Of a stretch of 49,350 bases of DNA, positions 15,995 through 24,273 are shown in pieces. A program made the translations under genes and the position numbers. The DNA is from RYN-111 sp046723735 (GTDB lineage: Bacteria > Actinomycetota > Actinomycetes > Mycobacteriales > SCTD01). The stretch is from contig JBKOVB010000064.1 in assembly GCA_046723735.1 (NCBI GenBank), positions 1 to 49,350 of the forward strand. Reading direction: 5' to 3'. The notes beneath the pieces are model-generated. The model saw nothing but the letters and a program-made list of their open reading frames with translations. It was not told the DNA's origin and did no database searches. Position 1 is the first letter of the stretch. Every line of letters begins with the position of its first letter.

Positions 15995-16666
15995 GTGACA
16001 ACCTCCGACCCGCTCCGGCAGGGCGCGAGCACAGGCACCGGCGGCACGGCGGGCCAGGCGGCCGCGGAGGTCGCCGGCCGTGCGACACAGGCGGCCGGGG
16101 ACGTCGCGAGCACCGCGGCCCAGCAGGCCGGCATGGTGGCCCGCGAGGCCACGGACCAGGCGCAGCGACTGCTCTCGCAGGCGCAGCAGGAGCTGAACGA
16201 GCAGGCAGGGCAGCAGGCCAGGCGGCTGGCGGAGAACCTGCACCGCGTCGCCGCGCAGCTGTCGCAGATGGCGAGCAACGTCGAGCAGGGGACGCCGGCG
16301 CAGACGATCGTGTCCCGGCTCGCGCAGACCAGCGACCGAGTCGCCGGGTACGTCGACCGCAAGCGGCCCGGTGACATGCTCGACGACCTGCAGGACTTCG
16401 CACGCCGGCGCCCAGGTGTGTTCCTGATGGGCGCGGCAGCCGCCGGCTTCGCGCTCGGTCGTCTGGGGAACGCCGCCCGCAAGGCGTCGAGCGACCGGGA
16501 GGACACCGCGGCCCTGAGCGCGACCGCCGGGGCGCGGCCGCTGCCTGGCATGCAGGAGCCCGAAGGCGTCATCGACCTGACCTCCGGGGCGCGCACCGTG
16601 GAGCCCACGGTCGAGGCCCTCGCCAGCCAGGGTCGTGACCCGTACGCGACGGGGGAGCAGCGATGA
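15995..16666 (+). CDS. Ala/Gln-rich apolipoprotein-like stress protein with a hydrophobic segment
   Basis: 223 residues; GTG start with GGGAGG seven bases upstream. The N-terminal 110 residues are amphipathic and Ala/Gln-rich (AAEVAGRATQAAGDVASTAAQQAG ... QAQQELNEQAGQQARRLAENLHRVAAQLSQM), coiled-coil-like. They are followed by DDLQDFARRRPGVFLMGAAAAGFALGRLGNAARK, a short membrane segment seen in many actinobacterial envelope proteins. The C-terminus is variable. It overlaps the holin-like gene by 4 bases (ATGA), so the three genes 15995-17708 form one operon, divergent from the phosphatase. Function unknown. Confidence 0.7.
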   Translation: MTTSDPLRQGASTGTGGTAGQAAAEVAGRATQAAGDVASTAAQQAGMVAREATDQAQRLLSQAQQELNEQAGQQARRLAENLHRVAAQLSQMASNVEQGTPAQTIVSRLAQTSDRVAGYVDRKRPGDMLDDLQDFARRRPGVFLMGAAAAGFALGRLGNAARKASSDREDTAALSATAGARPLPGMQEPEGVIDLTSGARTVEPTVEALASQGRDPYATGEQR

Positions 16667-17109
16667 CCACGACGACCAGCCGGGGCGACGGCGTGCAAGC
16701 ACGGGTGTCCGGCCGGTTCGGGATCGACACGAGCCAGGCCAGCGTCGGCCAGCTCATGAGCGAGATCGCCACGGACCTGTCCACCCTGCTGCGCCAGGAG
16801 GTCGAGCTGGCGCGGGTGGAGCTGCGCGAGGAGGCGGTCAAGGCCGCGCGAGCGGGCGGCTTGCTGGGAGCCGGGGCATACGGCCTGCACATGACCTTGC
16901 TGTTCGGCACTCTCGCTGTCGTCTTCGGCGTCGGGAGCCAGATCGGGTACGGCTGGGCAGCGCTGATCATGACCGGCGTGTGGGCCGTCGTGGCGGCCGT
17001 CCTGGCCGTGCGCGGCCGCGCGCAGCTGCGCAAGGTCGACCTCACCCCGGAGCGCACCGTCGAGACCGTCAAGGAGGACCTGGCATGGGTGCGACACCCG
17101 ATCAGCTGA
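16663..17109 (+). CDS. Phage holin-like family (Holin-X) membrane protein
   Basis: 148 residues. A cytoplasmic amphipathic part (SVGQLMSEIATDLSTLLRQEVELARVELREEAVKAARAG) precedes two transmembrane helices (about 67-88 and 95-120). This is the actinobacterial 'phage holin family/Holin-X' layout, common in host chromosomes beside DUF3618 genes and not evidence of a prophage. The start overlaps the preceding gene in ATGA, and the end overlaps the DUF3618 gene by 25 bases. The role in the envelope is unproven. Confidence 0.8.
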   Translation: MTTTTSRGDGVQARVSGRFGIDTSQASVGQLMSEIATDLSTLLRQEVELARVELREEAVKAARAGGLLGAGAYGLHMTLLFGTLAVVFGVGSQIGYGWAALIMTGVWAVVAAVLAVRGRAQLRKVDLTPERTVETVKEDLAWVRHPIS

Positions 17110-17708
17110 AGGCCGAGATCCGTCGTACGCAGGCTGAGCTCGCCTCTGACGTGGACACGTTGGCCGAGCGGGTGCGGCCCTCGAACGTCGTGCGACGGCG
17201 CACGACGGCGGTGAAGGCGAGCATGACGTCGGCGAAGGAGCGCGTCATGGGTTCGGTCAGCGACACCATGGACACGGCAAGCGGAGGCATCAGCGACATG
17301 ACCTCTACCGCGAAGGACACGCTGCAGGACGCCCCGAAGCGGGTCCGCAGCCAGACGCAGGGCAACCCGCTGGCGGCGGGGCTGATCGCCTTCGGTGCCG
17401 GGCTGCTCACGGCTGCGCTCGTCCCACCGACGCGCACCGAGGAGCAGATGGCCGAGCAGGCGAAGGAGCGCGCACGGGACCTCGCGCAGCCGGTGGCGGA
17501 CGCGGCAAAGGAGTCGGCGCAGCAGGTCGCCGACCACCTCAAGCCGACCGCGCAGCAGGCGATGGAGGAGGTCAAGGAGACCGCCGCCGAGGCGGCATCG
17601 CGTACAGGTGAGCAGGCACGCGGCGCCGCGCAGGACGTGGGGTCCACAGCTCGCGACGCGGCAGGTCAGGCCAAGGAGAAGGGCGAGCCCAGCGCGCCCA
17701 TGATGTGA
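17085..17708 (+). CDS. DUF3618 family membrane protein
   Basis: 207 residues. The N-terminal signature ATPDQLKAEIRRTQAELASDVDTLAERVRPSNVVRRR defines DUF3618. It is followed by an Ala/Thr/Ser amphipathic region, one short membrane helix (NPLAAGLIAFGAGLLTAALVP) and a long Ala/Gln/Glu C-terminal coiled coil (AKESAQQVADHLKPTAQQAMEEVKETAAEAA). ATG at 17085 has AAGGAGG seven bases upstream, inside the previous gene. The C-terminal coil is similar in style to the first gene of this operon, so the products may pair. Function unknown. Confidence 0.8.
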   Translation: MGATPDQLKAEIRRTQAELASDVDTLAERVRPSNVVRRRTTAVKASMTSAKERVMGSVSDTMDTASGGISDMTSTAKDTLQDAPKRVRSQTQGNPLAAGLIAFGAGLLTAALVPPTRTEEQMAEQAKERARDLAQPVADAAKESAQQVADHLKPTAQQAMEEVKETAAEAASRTGEQARGAAQDVGSTARDAAGQAKEKGEPSAPMM

Positions 17709-17739
17709 CGTCCCCCTGCCGTGCGGGCCCTTTCGGAGG

Positions 17740-17745
17740 CAGGAT
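17740..17745 (+). promoter_or_regulatory. Weak -10 element CAGGAT before the aldo/keto reductase gene
   Basis: CAGGAT is followed by six bases and the GTG at 17752, with no ribosome site. The first base departs from TAnnnT. Confidence 0.3.
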
Positions 17746-17751
17746 GGGCCC

Positions 17752-18690
17752 GTGCGCAGCCTCGGGACACGTGGGCCGCTGGTCGGGCCGGTCGGCCTGG
17801 GCTGCATGGGGATGTCGTGGGCGTACGGCGGCTCCGACCGCGACGACGACACCTCGGTCGCCGTCATCCATCGGGCGCTCGACCTCGGCGTGACCCTGGT
17901 CGACACGGCCGACGTCTACGGGCCGTTCACCAACGAGGAGCTCGTCGGTCGAGCGCTCGAGGGGCGGCGTGAGGGGGTCGTCCTGGCGACCAAGGTGGGG
18001 CTCGTCGTACGGGACGGCGGCGTGGCCCGTGACGGCCGTCCGGAGCATGTCCGCGCAGGCATCGACGCCTCGCTGCGACGGCTGCGGACCGACCGCGTGG
18101 ACCTGTACCAGCTGCACCGGGTCGACGAGGCCGTGCCGCTGGAGGACACCTGGGGGGCCATGGCCGAGCTGGTGGGCGCGGGCAAGGTCAGGCACCTGGG
18201 CCTGTCGGAGGTCGGCGTCGACGAGCTCGCCCGTGCGCATGCCATCCACCCCGTGACCACGGTCCAGAGCGAATTGTCGCTCTGGACCCGTGACGCGCTG
18301 GTGGAGGTGCTCCCGTGGTGCCAGGAGCACGGGGTTGGCTTCCTGCCCTTCGCCCCGCTGGGACGCGGATTCCTCACGGGCACGCTCGCCCCCGGGTCGT
18401 TCGGCTCCGACGACTTCCGGGCGCGCAACCCCCGTTTCACCGAGGAGGCGATGCGGGCCAACCAGGGCATCGTCGAGACCCTCGAGGAGGTCGCCGGGCA
18501 CTACGGCGTGACGCCGGCCCAGGTCGCGCTCGCCTGGCTGCTGTCGCTCGGGCCGCACGTCGTCCCGATCCCGGGCACGACGAGCCTGCGCCACCTCGAG
18601 CAGAACGTCGCGGCCCACGAGCTGCGCCTCACGGAGCACGACCTGGCCGCGCTGGCCCGGCTGCCCGAGCCGGTGGGAGCCCGGTACTAG
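17752..18690 (+). CDS. Aldo/keto reductase
   Basis: 312 residues, NAD(P)H-dependent carbonyl reductase fold. The catalytic tetrad is visible: D51 and Y56 (VDTADVYGPFTNEELVG), Lys in VLATKVG and His in LYQLHRVD. The C-terminal cofactor region is PIPGTTSLRHLEQN. The N-terminus GPVGLGCMGMSWAYG and the length point to the AKR13-like group. It ends 11 bases before the MBL-rhodanese gene. Substrate unknown. Confidence 0.9.
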   Translation: MRSLGTRGPLVGPVGLGCMGMSWAYGGSDRDDDTSVAVIHRALDLGVTLVDTADVYGPFTNEELVGRALEGRREGVVLATKVGLVVRDGGVARDGRPEHVRAGIDASLRRLRTDRVDLYQLHRVDEAVPLEDTWGAMAELVGAGKVRHLGLSEVGVDELARAHAIHPVTTVQSELSLWTRDALVEVLPWCQEHGVGFLPFAPLGRGFLTGTLAPGSFGSDDFRARNPRFTEEAMRANQGIVETLEEVAGHYGVTPAQVALAWLLSLGPHVVPIPGTTSLRHLEQNVAAHELRLTEHDLAALARLPEPVGARY

Positions 18691-18701
18691 GGGCGGGCCT
18701 G

Positions 18702-20057
18702 GTGACCGCCGTCGTCACGCTCGAGACGCCCTCCCTGGGCGACCGGAGCTATGTGCTGGCGAGCGGCGACCTCGCGGTGGTCGTCGATCCGCAGCGCGAC
18801 GTCGACCGGATCCTGTCGGTGCTCTCGGAGCAGCGGTTGCACCTCACCCACGTCCTCGAGACCCACGTGCACAACGACTACGTCAGCGGCGGCCTCGAGC
18901 TCTCGCGCATCACGGGCGCGGCCTATGTGCTCCCGGAGGGCAGCGGCGCCGCGTTCTCGCACGTGGTGGCGCACGACGGTGACGTGCTGGGGGCTGGAGG
19001 CCTGCGGCTCACCGCCATCCGGACGCCGGGGCACACGTATCACCACACCAGCTACCTCGTCGTCGACGACGACGGCGACGGAGTCGTCCTCACTGGAGGA
19101 TCGCTGCTCTTCGGGACCGTGGGTCGCACCGACCTCGTGGCCTCGCAGGACACCGACGCGCTGACGCATCTGCAGTTCCGGTCCGTACGGCGGTTGGCCG
19201 GCCTCCCCGGCGAGGCCGCGGTGCTGCCCACCCACGGCTTCGGCAGCTTCTGCTCCGCGGCCCCGGCCTCGGGCGCCGCGTCGACGGTCGCCGAGCAGCG
19301 GCGCGTCAACCCCGCCCTCACCCAGGATGAGGAGGCGTTCGTCCGCACGCTGCTCGAGGGTCTCGACGCCTACCCGGCCTACTACGCGCGGATGGCACCG
19401 CTCAACCGCGCCGGCCCTGAGCCGCTGGACCTCCGCGCGCCACGGGTCGTCGACGCCGACGAGCTCCGGTGGCGTGTTGCCGAGGGGGAGTGGGTCGTCG
19501 ACCTGCGCGACCGCCGTTCCTTCGCGGACGCCCACCTGCCCGGCACGCTGTCGTTCGGGCTGGGCGGCAGCTTCGCCACGTACCTGGGCTGGTTGCACCC
19601 CTGGGGCAGCCCGCTGACGCTGGTGGCCCCGACCACCGAGGACGTTGCGGTCGCCCGCCGGGAGCTGGCACGCATCGGGGTCGACCGGATCGCGGGGACG
19701 GCGGTCGGGCCTGTCGAGCAGCTCGCCGAGGCGGGACGCCTGAGGTCGTTCCGTCGTACGGACTTCGCGGGGCTGCGCGAGCGGCTCGACGTGGGCGAGC
19801 CGGTGTGGGTGCTGGACGTCCGGCGGCACGACGAGCGGAGCGACGAGCACCTGGTCGGAAGCATCCACGTTCCGGTGCACGAGCTGCCCGGGCGCCTCGA
19901 CGACGTGCCCCCGGGAGAGGTGTGGGTGCACTGCGAGATCGGGTACCGCGCCTCAGTCGCGGCGTCGCTGCTGGCCCGGGCTGGACGTGAGGTCGTGCTG
20001 GTCGACGACCGGTTCCGCAACGCGCGCATGGTGGGCCTCGACGTGGCGGCCGGCTGA
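18702..20057 (+). CDS. MBL-fold persulfide dioxygenase-like protein with two rhodanese domains
   Basis: 451 residues, GTG start. Residues about 1-235 are an ETHE1/CstB-type metallo-beta-lactamase fold: ETHVHNDYVSGG with iron-binding H-x-H-x-D, TPGHTYHHTSY, and LPTHGFGSFC. Residues about 260-345 are a rhodanese domain lacking an active Cys. The last 95 residues are a second rhodanese with the catalytic loop CEIGYRAS. The family oxidises glutathione or low-molecular persulfides and moves sulfane sulfur. In actinomycetes mycothiol persulfide is the likely substrate (inference). It follows the aldo/keto reductase closely. Confidence 0.85.
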   Translation: MTAVVTLETPSLGDRSYVLASGDLAVVVDPQRDVDRILSVLSEQRLHLTHVLETHVHNDYVSGGLELSRITGAAYVLPEGSGAAFSHVVAHDGDVLGAGGLRLTAIRTPGHTYHHTSYLVVDDDGDGVVLTGGSLLFGTVGRTDLVASQDTDALTHLQFRSVRRLAGLPGEAAVLPTHGFGSFCSAAPASGAASTVAEQRRVNPALTQDEEAFVRTLLEGLDAYPAYYARMAPLNRAGPEPLDLRAPRVVDADELRWRVAEGEWVVDLRDRRSFADAHLPGTLSFGLGGSFATYLGWLHPWGSPLTLVAPTTEDVAVARRELARIGVDRIAGTAVGPVEQLAEAGRLRSFRRTDFAGLRERLDVGEPVWVLDVRRHDERSDEHLVGSIHVPVHELPGRLDDVPPGEVWVHCEIGYRASVAASLLARAGREVVLVDDRFRNARMVGLDVAAG

Positions 20058-20063
20058 CCGCCG

Positions 20064-20069
20064 TACGGT
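20064..20069 (+). promoter_or_regulatory. -10 element TACGGT before the PNPOx-like gene
   Basis: TACGGT plus six bases plus ATG at 20076 in an 18-base gap with no ribosome site: leaderless-type. Confidence 0.5.
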
Positions 20070-20075
20070 GCTCGC

Positions 20076-20615
20076 ATGGCCAAGGTCCACGACGGCATCG
20101 ACGAGGCCCTCGCGACGTGGCTCGAGGCACAGCCGGTGTTCTTCGTGGCGACGGCGCCGCTGGCCGAGGACGGGCACCTCAACCTGTCCCCACGCGGGCT
20201 GGACTGCTTCTCCGTGCTGGGTCCCCGGCAGGTGGCGTGGGTGGACCGCACCGGCAGCGGCGTCGAGACGATCGCCCATCTCCGTGAGAACGGTCGCATC
20301 GTGCTCATGTTCTGCGCCTTCAGCGGTCCGCCGAAGATCGTGCGGCTGCACGGTCGCGGTCGGGTCTGCCTGCCCGGCAGTGCCGAGTACGACCACGTCG
20401 TGGCCCGGCACGTCGCGACCATCGGCACGCGGGCGGTGGTGGTGGTCGACGTGGACCGGGTGAGCGACTCGTGCGGGTACGGCGTGCCACTGATGGACCT
20501 CGTGGGAGAACGGGACCAGCTGCCGCGGTGGGAGGCCGCCAAGGGTGTGGACGGGATCGTTGCCTACCGGGCGGGGAAGAACGCGGTGAGCGTCGACGGC
20601 CTGCCGGGCCTGTAG
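20076..20615 (+). CDS. Pyridoxamine 5'-phosphate oxidase-like FMN protein
   Basis: 179 residues, split-barrel flavin-binding fold. Recognised by QPVFFVATAPLAEDGHLNLSPRGLDCFSVLGPRQVAWVDRTGSG, NGRIVLMFCAFSGPPKIVRLHGRGRV and, at the end, CGYGVPLMDL. These belong to the general stress/F420-or-FMN split-barrel group rather than true PdxH. The reaction is unknown. It is separated from the sulfur gene by 18 bases but appears to have its own -10 element. Confidence 0.8.
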   Translation: MAKVHDGIDEALATWLEAQPVFFVATAPLAEDGHLNLSPRGLDCFSVLGPRQVAWVDRTGSGVETIAHLRENGRIVLMFCAFSGPPKIVRLHGRGRVCLPGSAEYDHVVARHVATIGTRAVVVVDVDRVSDSCGYGVPLMDLVGERDQLPRWEAAKGVDGIVAYRAGKNAVSVDGLPGL

Positions 20616-20651
20616 GAGTGACCCCTTTCGTGGCAGGTCCGACCCGCGTGG

Positions 20652-20657
20652 CACGGT
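20652..20657 (+). promoter_or_regulatory. Weak -10 element CACGGT before the acyl-CoA synthetase gene
   Basis: CACGGT is followed by six bases and the ATG at 20664. No ribosome site precedes the start except a GGGG overlapping the spacer. Confidence 0.3.
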
Positions 20658-20663
20658 AGGGGC

Positions 20664-22193
20664 ATGGACCTGACGGGGGCGCGTCTGCTGCTCGAGGCGG
20701 GCCTGCTCCGACCGGCCCGACCCGACCGGATGCTGGGCATGGCGCTGGCGATGGCGCGCTGGGGGATGACACCCGCTACCGGGTACGCCGCGGCCGCGTC
20801 GCGCTGGCCGCAGCGGGTCGCTCTGGTGGACGACCGCGGGTCGCTCACCTACAGGGAGGTCGACCAGCGCACGGACCGGCTGGCAGGCGAGCTGCGCGCC
20901 CGTGGGGTGATGCCCGGGACGGCGGTGGGCCTTCTGGCGCGCAACGGCCGCGGCTTCGTGGAATCGCTTGTGGCGCTGGGCAAGTGCGGCGCAGATGCCC
21001 TGCTGCTGAACACCGGTTCGGCGGCCTCCCAGGTCTCCGCCGTGCTCGACCGCGAGCAGGCCGTGGCCGTGCTGCACGACACCGAGCTGGCGGAGCTCGT
21101 CGCGGAGGGCCTCGCGGGCCGCCTGGTGATGACGACGGAGGAGCTCGACGCGCTCGCGACGAGCAGCACGTGCACCGCCCCGCCGAAGCCGGGCGTGCAG
21201 CCGCGGCTGGTGGTGCTCACCAGCGGCACCACCGGTGCGCCCCGAGGGGCTGCCCGGGGCGGCGCGTCGATCGACGACGTGGTGGCCTTCCTGTCGCGCA
21301 TTCCCTTGCGCACGGAGGAGACGAGGTACGTCGCCTCGCCGATGTTCCACTCCTGGGGGTTGGCGCACCTCGGCCTGGCCGTCCTCATGGGCTGCACGCT
21401 CGTGACCCAGCGCCGCTTCGACCCGGCCCGCGTGCTGCACGCGGTCGAGGAGCACCGGGCGGACGTGCTGGTCGTCGTACCGGTGATGCTCGACAAGATG
21501 CTGCAGCTTCCTCAGCCGGTCGCCGACACGTCGTCGCTGCGGGTCGTCGCCTCGAGCGGCAGCGCACTGCCGGGGGAGCTCGCCACCCGCGTGCTCGAGA
21601 CCTTCGGTCCGGTGCTCTACAACCTCTACGGCTCGACGGAGGTCGCGTACGCCGCGGTGGCCGGCCCCGAGGAGCTCGCCGCCGACCCGCACACGGCCGG
21701 ACGGCCGCCGTACGGGGTCCGCCTGCGGGTCGTGGACGACACGGGTGCGGATGTCCCCGCGGGTCGGGTGGGGCGGATCTTCGTCGGGAACGGCCTGGCC
21801 TTCAGCGGCTACACGGACGGCTCCGACAAGGACCGCCTGGACGGGCTGGTGGCGACCGGAGACCTGGGTACGGTCAACACGGAGGGGTGGCTCACGGTGC
21901 TGGGCCGGGACGACGACATGGTCGTCATCGGAGGCGAGAACGTGTACCCGAACCAGGTGGAGGACGTGCTGCTGCGGCATCCCGCCGTCGCCGAGGTCGC
22001 GGTGACGGCCGAGCCGGATCCGTCGTTCGGGGTGCGGCTCGTCGCGCACGTGGTGGGGGACGTGCCGGCTGAGGAGCTGCAGGACCTCGTACGCCGAGAG
22101 CTGGCCCGCTTCGCGGTGCCGCGCGAGGTGCGGTTCCACGAGGCGCTCCCGCGCAACGCCACCGGCAAGGTCCTCAAGAGGGAGCTGGCATGA
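20664..22193 (+). CDS. AMP-binding (acyl-CoA synthetase-like) protein
   Basis: 509 residues, ANL superfamily. The P-loop-like motif is VVLTSGTTGAPRGAARGG, where Arg replaces the usual Lys of PKG. YGSTEVAYA is the A5 motif, VATGDLGTV the A7, LGRDDDMVVIGGENVYPNQVEDVL the A8, and LPRNATGKVLKREL carries the catalytic A10 Lys. It should form an acyl-AMP and probably an acyl-CoA; the fatty acid is unknown. ATGA overlap couples it to clpS. Confidence 0.88.
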   Translation: MDLTGARLLLEAGLLRPARPDRMLGMALAMARWGMTPATGYAAAASRWPQRVALVDDRGSLTYREVDQRTDRLAGELRARGVMPGTAVGLLARNGRGFVESLVALGKCGADALLLNTGSAASQVSAVLDREQAVAVLHDTELAELVAEGLAGRLVMTTEELDALATSSTCTAPPKPGVQPRLVVLTSGTTGAPRGAARGGASIDDVVAFLSRIPLRTEETRYVASPMFHSWGLAHLGLAVLMGCTLVTQRRFDPARVLHAVEEHRADVLVVVPVMLDKMLQLPQPVADTSSLRVVASSGSALPGELATRVLETFGPVLYNLYGSTEVAYAAVAGPEELAADPHTAGRPPYGVRLRVVDDTGADVPAGRVGRIFVGNGLAFSGYTDGSDKDRLDGLVATGDLGTVNTEGWLTVLGRDDDMVVIGGENVYPNQVEDVLLRHPAVAEVAVTAEPDPSFGVRLVAHVVGDVPAEELQDLVRRELARFAVPREVRFHEALPRNATGKVLKRELA

Positions 22194-22468
22194 CGGCGCC
22201 CGCGCAGCTCGACCGCCCGGACGTCGAGGAGCGCCTCGACCGGCCGTGGGTGGCGATCGTGTGGAACGACCCGATCAACCTGATGAGCTACGTGACGCAC
22301 GTGCTGATGGAGCTGTTCGGGTACAGCCGGGACAAGGCCACCCAGCTCATGCTCGCCGTGCACCACGAGGGAAAGGCGGTCGTGAGCAACGGGACGCGCG
22401 AGCAGATGGAGGCTGACGTCGCCCGCCTGCACGCCAAGGGCCTCTGGGCCACGCTGCAGCAGGACTGA
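22190..22468 (+). CDS. clpS: ATP-dependent Clp protease adaptor ClpS
   Basis: 92 residues. Adaptor delivering N-degron substrates to ClpC/ClpA. Family motif WVAIVWNDPINLMSYVTHVLMELFGYSRDKATQLMLAVHHEGKAVV is complete. The start overlaps the synthetase stop (ATGA). It begins the conserved cluster clpS-DUF2017-...-mec-cysO-cysM, which here is split after DUF2017. Confidence 0.96.
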   Translation: MTAPAQLDRPDVEERLDRPWVAIVWNDPINLMSYVTHVLMELFGYSRDKATQLMLAVHHEGKAVVSNGTREQMEADVARLHAKGLWATLQQD

Positions 22469-22476
22469 CGCTGACC

Positions 22477-23010
22477 ATGCGGTTCACACGGCACCGGGGC
22501 AAGGTGCGCGCCGACATCGACGCGGTCGAGGCGCAGGTGCTCACCGACCTCGCCGAGCAGGTGCTGGCCCTGGTGGAGCCGCCGTCGACCGACGACGACC
22601 CACTTGCGGCCCTGGTGGGCCTGCCCTCGGACGTGACGCCGCCGCAGGACCCTGTGCTGTCTCGCCTCTTCCCTGCCGCCTATCGCGACGATGAGGCGGC
22701 GGCGGGTGACTTCCGTCGTTACACCGATGGGGAACTTCGGGCGCGCAAGCGGGGCGACGCCCAGCACGTGCTCTCGTCGCTGCCGGACGGTGGTGGGCGG
22801 ATGGAGCTCGACCGCGACGCGGTGGACAGGTGGCTGGGGTTCCTGAACGACGTGCGGCTCGCACTGGGCACGGTGCTGGAGGTGACCGAGGAGACGTACG
22901 TCGAGGACGTCGAGCCTGAGGACCCGGCGTACCAGGCGTTGCAGGTCTACGGCTGGCTCGGCTGGCTCCAGGAGTCGCTGCTCTCCTGCGTGGAGCCGCG
23001 CACCCCCTGA
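22477..23010 (+). CDS. DUF2017 family protein
   Basis: 177 residues. Follows clpS by eight bases as in other actinomycetes, which with the signatures DPVLSRLFPAAYRDDEAAAGDFRRYTDGELRARKR and QVYGWLGWLQESLL identifies DUF2017. Mostly alpha-helical, cytoplasmic. Its function is unknown; the constant pairing with clpS suggests a role in proteolysis. Confidence 0.88.
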   Translation: MRFTRHRGKVRADIDAVEAQVLTDLAEQVLALVEPPSTDDDPLAALVGLPSDVTPPQDPVLSRLFPAAYRDDEAAAGDFRRYTDGELRARKRGDAQHVLSSLPDGGGRMELDRDAVDRWLGFLNDVRLALGTVLEVTEETYVEDVEPEDPAYQALQVYGWLGWLQESLLSCVEPRTP

Positions 23011-23020
23011 GCGCGGCCGC

Positions 23021-23026
23021 TAGTCT
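23021..23026 (+). promoter_or_regulatory. -10 element TAGTCT before the lipase gene
   Basis: TAGTCT plus six bases plus GTG at 23033, no ribosome site: leaderless-type start. Confidence 0.5.
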
Positions 23027-23032
23027 CCCCGC

Positions 23033-24244
23033 GTGCGTCGTGCTCTCGCTGCTGCCCTCGCGGTCGTGACACTGGCCTCCCTGGCGGTCGGAGCCTCGGC
23101 CGCCCCCGGGATGGTGCCACCCGCGAAGGACCCCTTCTACCGGTACGCCGGGCCGCTGGAGCGGATCGCGCCCGGCACGCCGTTGCGCACCCGCGACGTG
23201 ACGCTGGGCGCGACGACGAGCCAGACGCCGCTACCCGCGCAGCAGGTCCTCTACCGAACCACGGACGCGACCGGGCGCCCCGCGCTCAGCGTCACCACGA
23301 TCGTCCTCCCGGTGACCGGCACCGCCGCGCCGCGGGTCGTCGGGTACCTCAGCTTCTACGACGCGCTCACCTCGCGGTGCGACCCCAGCTACACGTTGCG
23401 CGGCGGTGACGCCGGTGCCGCCAACGTCCAGAACTCCTACGCGGAGCAGCTCGTCGTGCACTGGCTGCACCAGTCCGGCTTCGTCGTGACGGTGCCCGAC
23501 GTCGAGAACGAGGGCGCCCACTTCGTCGCCGGCAACGAGTACGGCATGAGCGCCCTCGACGGGGTGAAGGCCACGCTGCGCGTGCTGGGGCTGGGCAGCA
23601 GCACACCGGTCGGACTGCTGGGCTTCTCCGGCGGCTCGATCGCTGCGGACTGGGCGAGCGAGCTCGCGCCGCGGTACGCGCCCCAGCTGAACCTCGTCGG
23701 CACCGCCATGGGCGGGGTCCCGGTCGACCTCGCCCACATGCTGAGGTACGTCGACGGCAGCGCGAGCTGGTCCAGCATCACGCCCGGGGCGCTCGCGGGG
23801 CTCGCCCGAGCGTTCCGGCTGGACCTCTCGCCGTACCTGACTCCGCTCGGGAGGAAGGCCCTCGCGCGGGTGGCGGACCAGTGCATCGGCGAGTTCAGCG
23901 GCACCTACCGGCTGGCGTCGCTGTTCCAGTCCCGGTACGGCGACCCGCTGCGCATCCCGGTGCTGAAGCGGGTCCTCGACAGGCTCGTCATGGGTTCGGC
24001 GCCGGGCAGCCCCCGGATGCCGCTGCTCATGGTGGCCGGCAACCTCGACGGCACGGGCGACGGCGTGACGGTCGTGGCGGACCAGCGGGCGCTGGCCGCT
24101 CAGTACTGCGCGCAGGGCGTGCCGGTGGACTTCGAGGAGGTCCAGCACGGCGAGCACACCCAGACGGGGATCGCCTTCATGCCGCAGGCGGCCGCGTTCC
24201 TGTCCGCGCGCTTCGCGGGGGTGCCGCCCGTGAGCACCTGCTGA
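23033..24244 (+). CDS. Secreted lipase-family alpha/beta hydrolase
   Basis: 403 residues. A cleavable signal peptide (MRRALAAALAVVTLASLAVGASA-AP) leads to the LIP/secretory lipase fold: DPFYRYAGPLERIAPGTPLRTRDV, YLSFYDALTSRCDPSYTLRGG, the nucleophile elbow GFSGGS and the loop GEHTQTGIAF with the probable catalytic His. PLLMVAGNLDGTGDG carries the acid region. The substrate is probably an acylglycerol or other ester outside the cell. It marks the start of the segment interrupting the clpS-mec cluster. Confidence 0.85.
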   Translation: MRRALAAALAVVTLASLAVGASAAPGMVPPAKDPFYRYAGPLERIAPGTPLRTRDVTLGATTSQTPLPAQQVLYRTTDATGRPALSVTTIVLPVTGTAAPRVVGYLSFYDALTSRCDPSYTLRGGDAGAANVQNSYAEQLVVHWLHQSGFVVTVPDVENEGAHFVAGNEYGMSALDGVKATLRVLGLGSSTPVGLLGFSGGSIAADWASELAPRYAPQLNLVGTAMGGVPVDLAHMLRYVDGSASWSSITPGALAGLARAFRLDLSPYLTPLGRKALARVADQCIGEFSGTYRLASLFQSRYGDPLRIPVLKRVLDRLVMGSAPGSPRMPLLMVAGNLDGTGDGVTVVADQRALAAQYCAQGVPVDFEEVQHGEHTQTGIAFMPQAAAFLSARFAGVPPVSTC

Positions 24245-24259
24245 CGCGTGCAGTTCATC

Positions 24260-24273
24260 GAGCCGCGGGGCTC
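24260..24273 (+). terminator. Small hairpin after the lipase gene
   Basis: GAGCC-GCGG-GGCTC, a perfect 5-bp stem 15 bases after the stop, no U-tract. Weak. Confidence 0.25.

Noticed and set aside
16663..17109. Prophage remnant suggested by the holin-like gene
   Set aside because: Holin-X proteins are ordinary chromosomal genes in actinomycetes. No other phage genes, integrase or attachment repeats are near.
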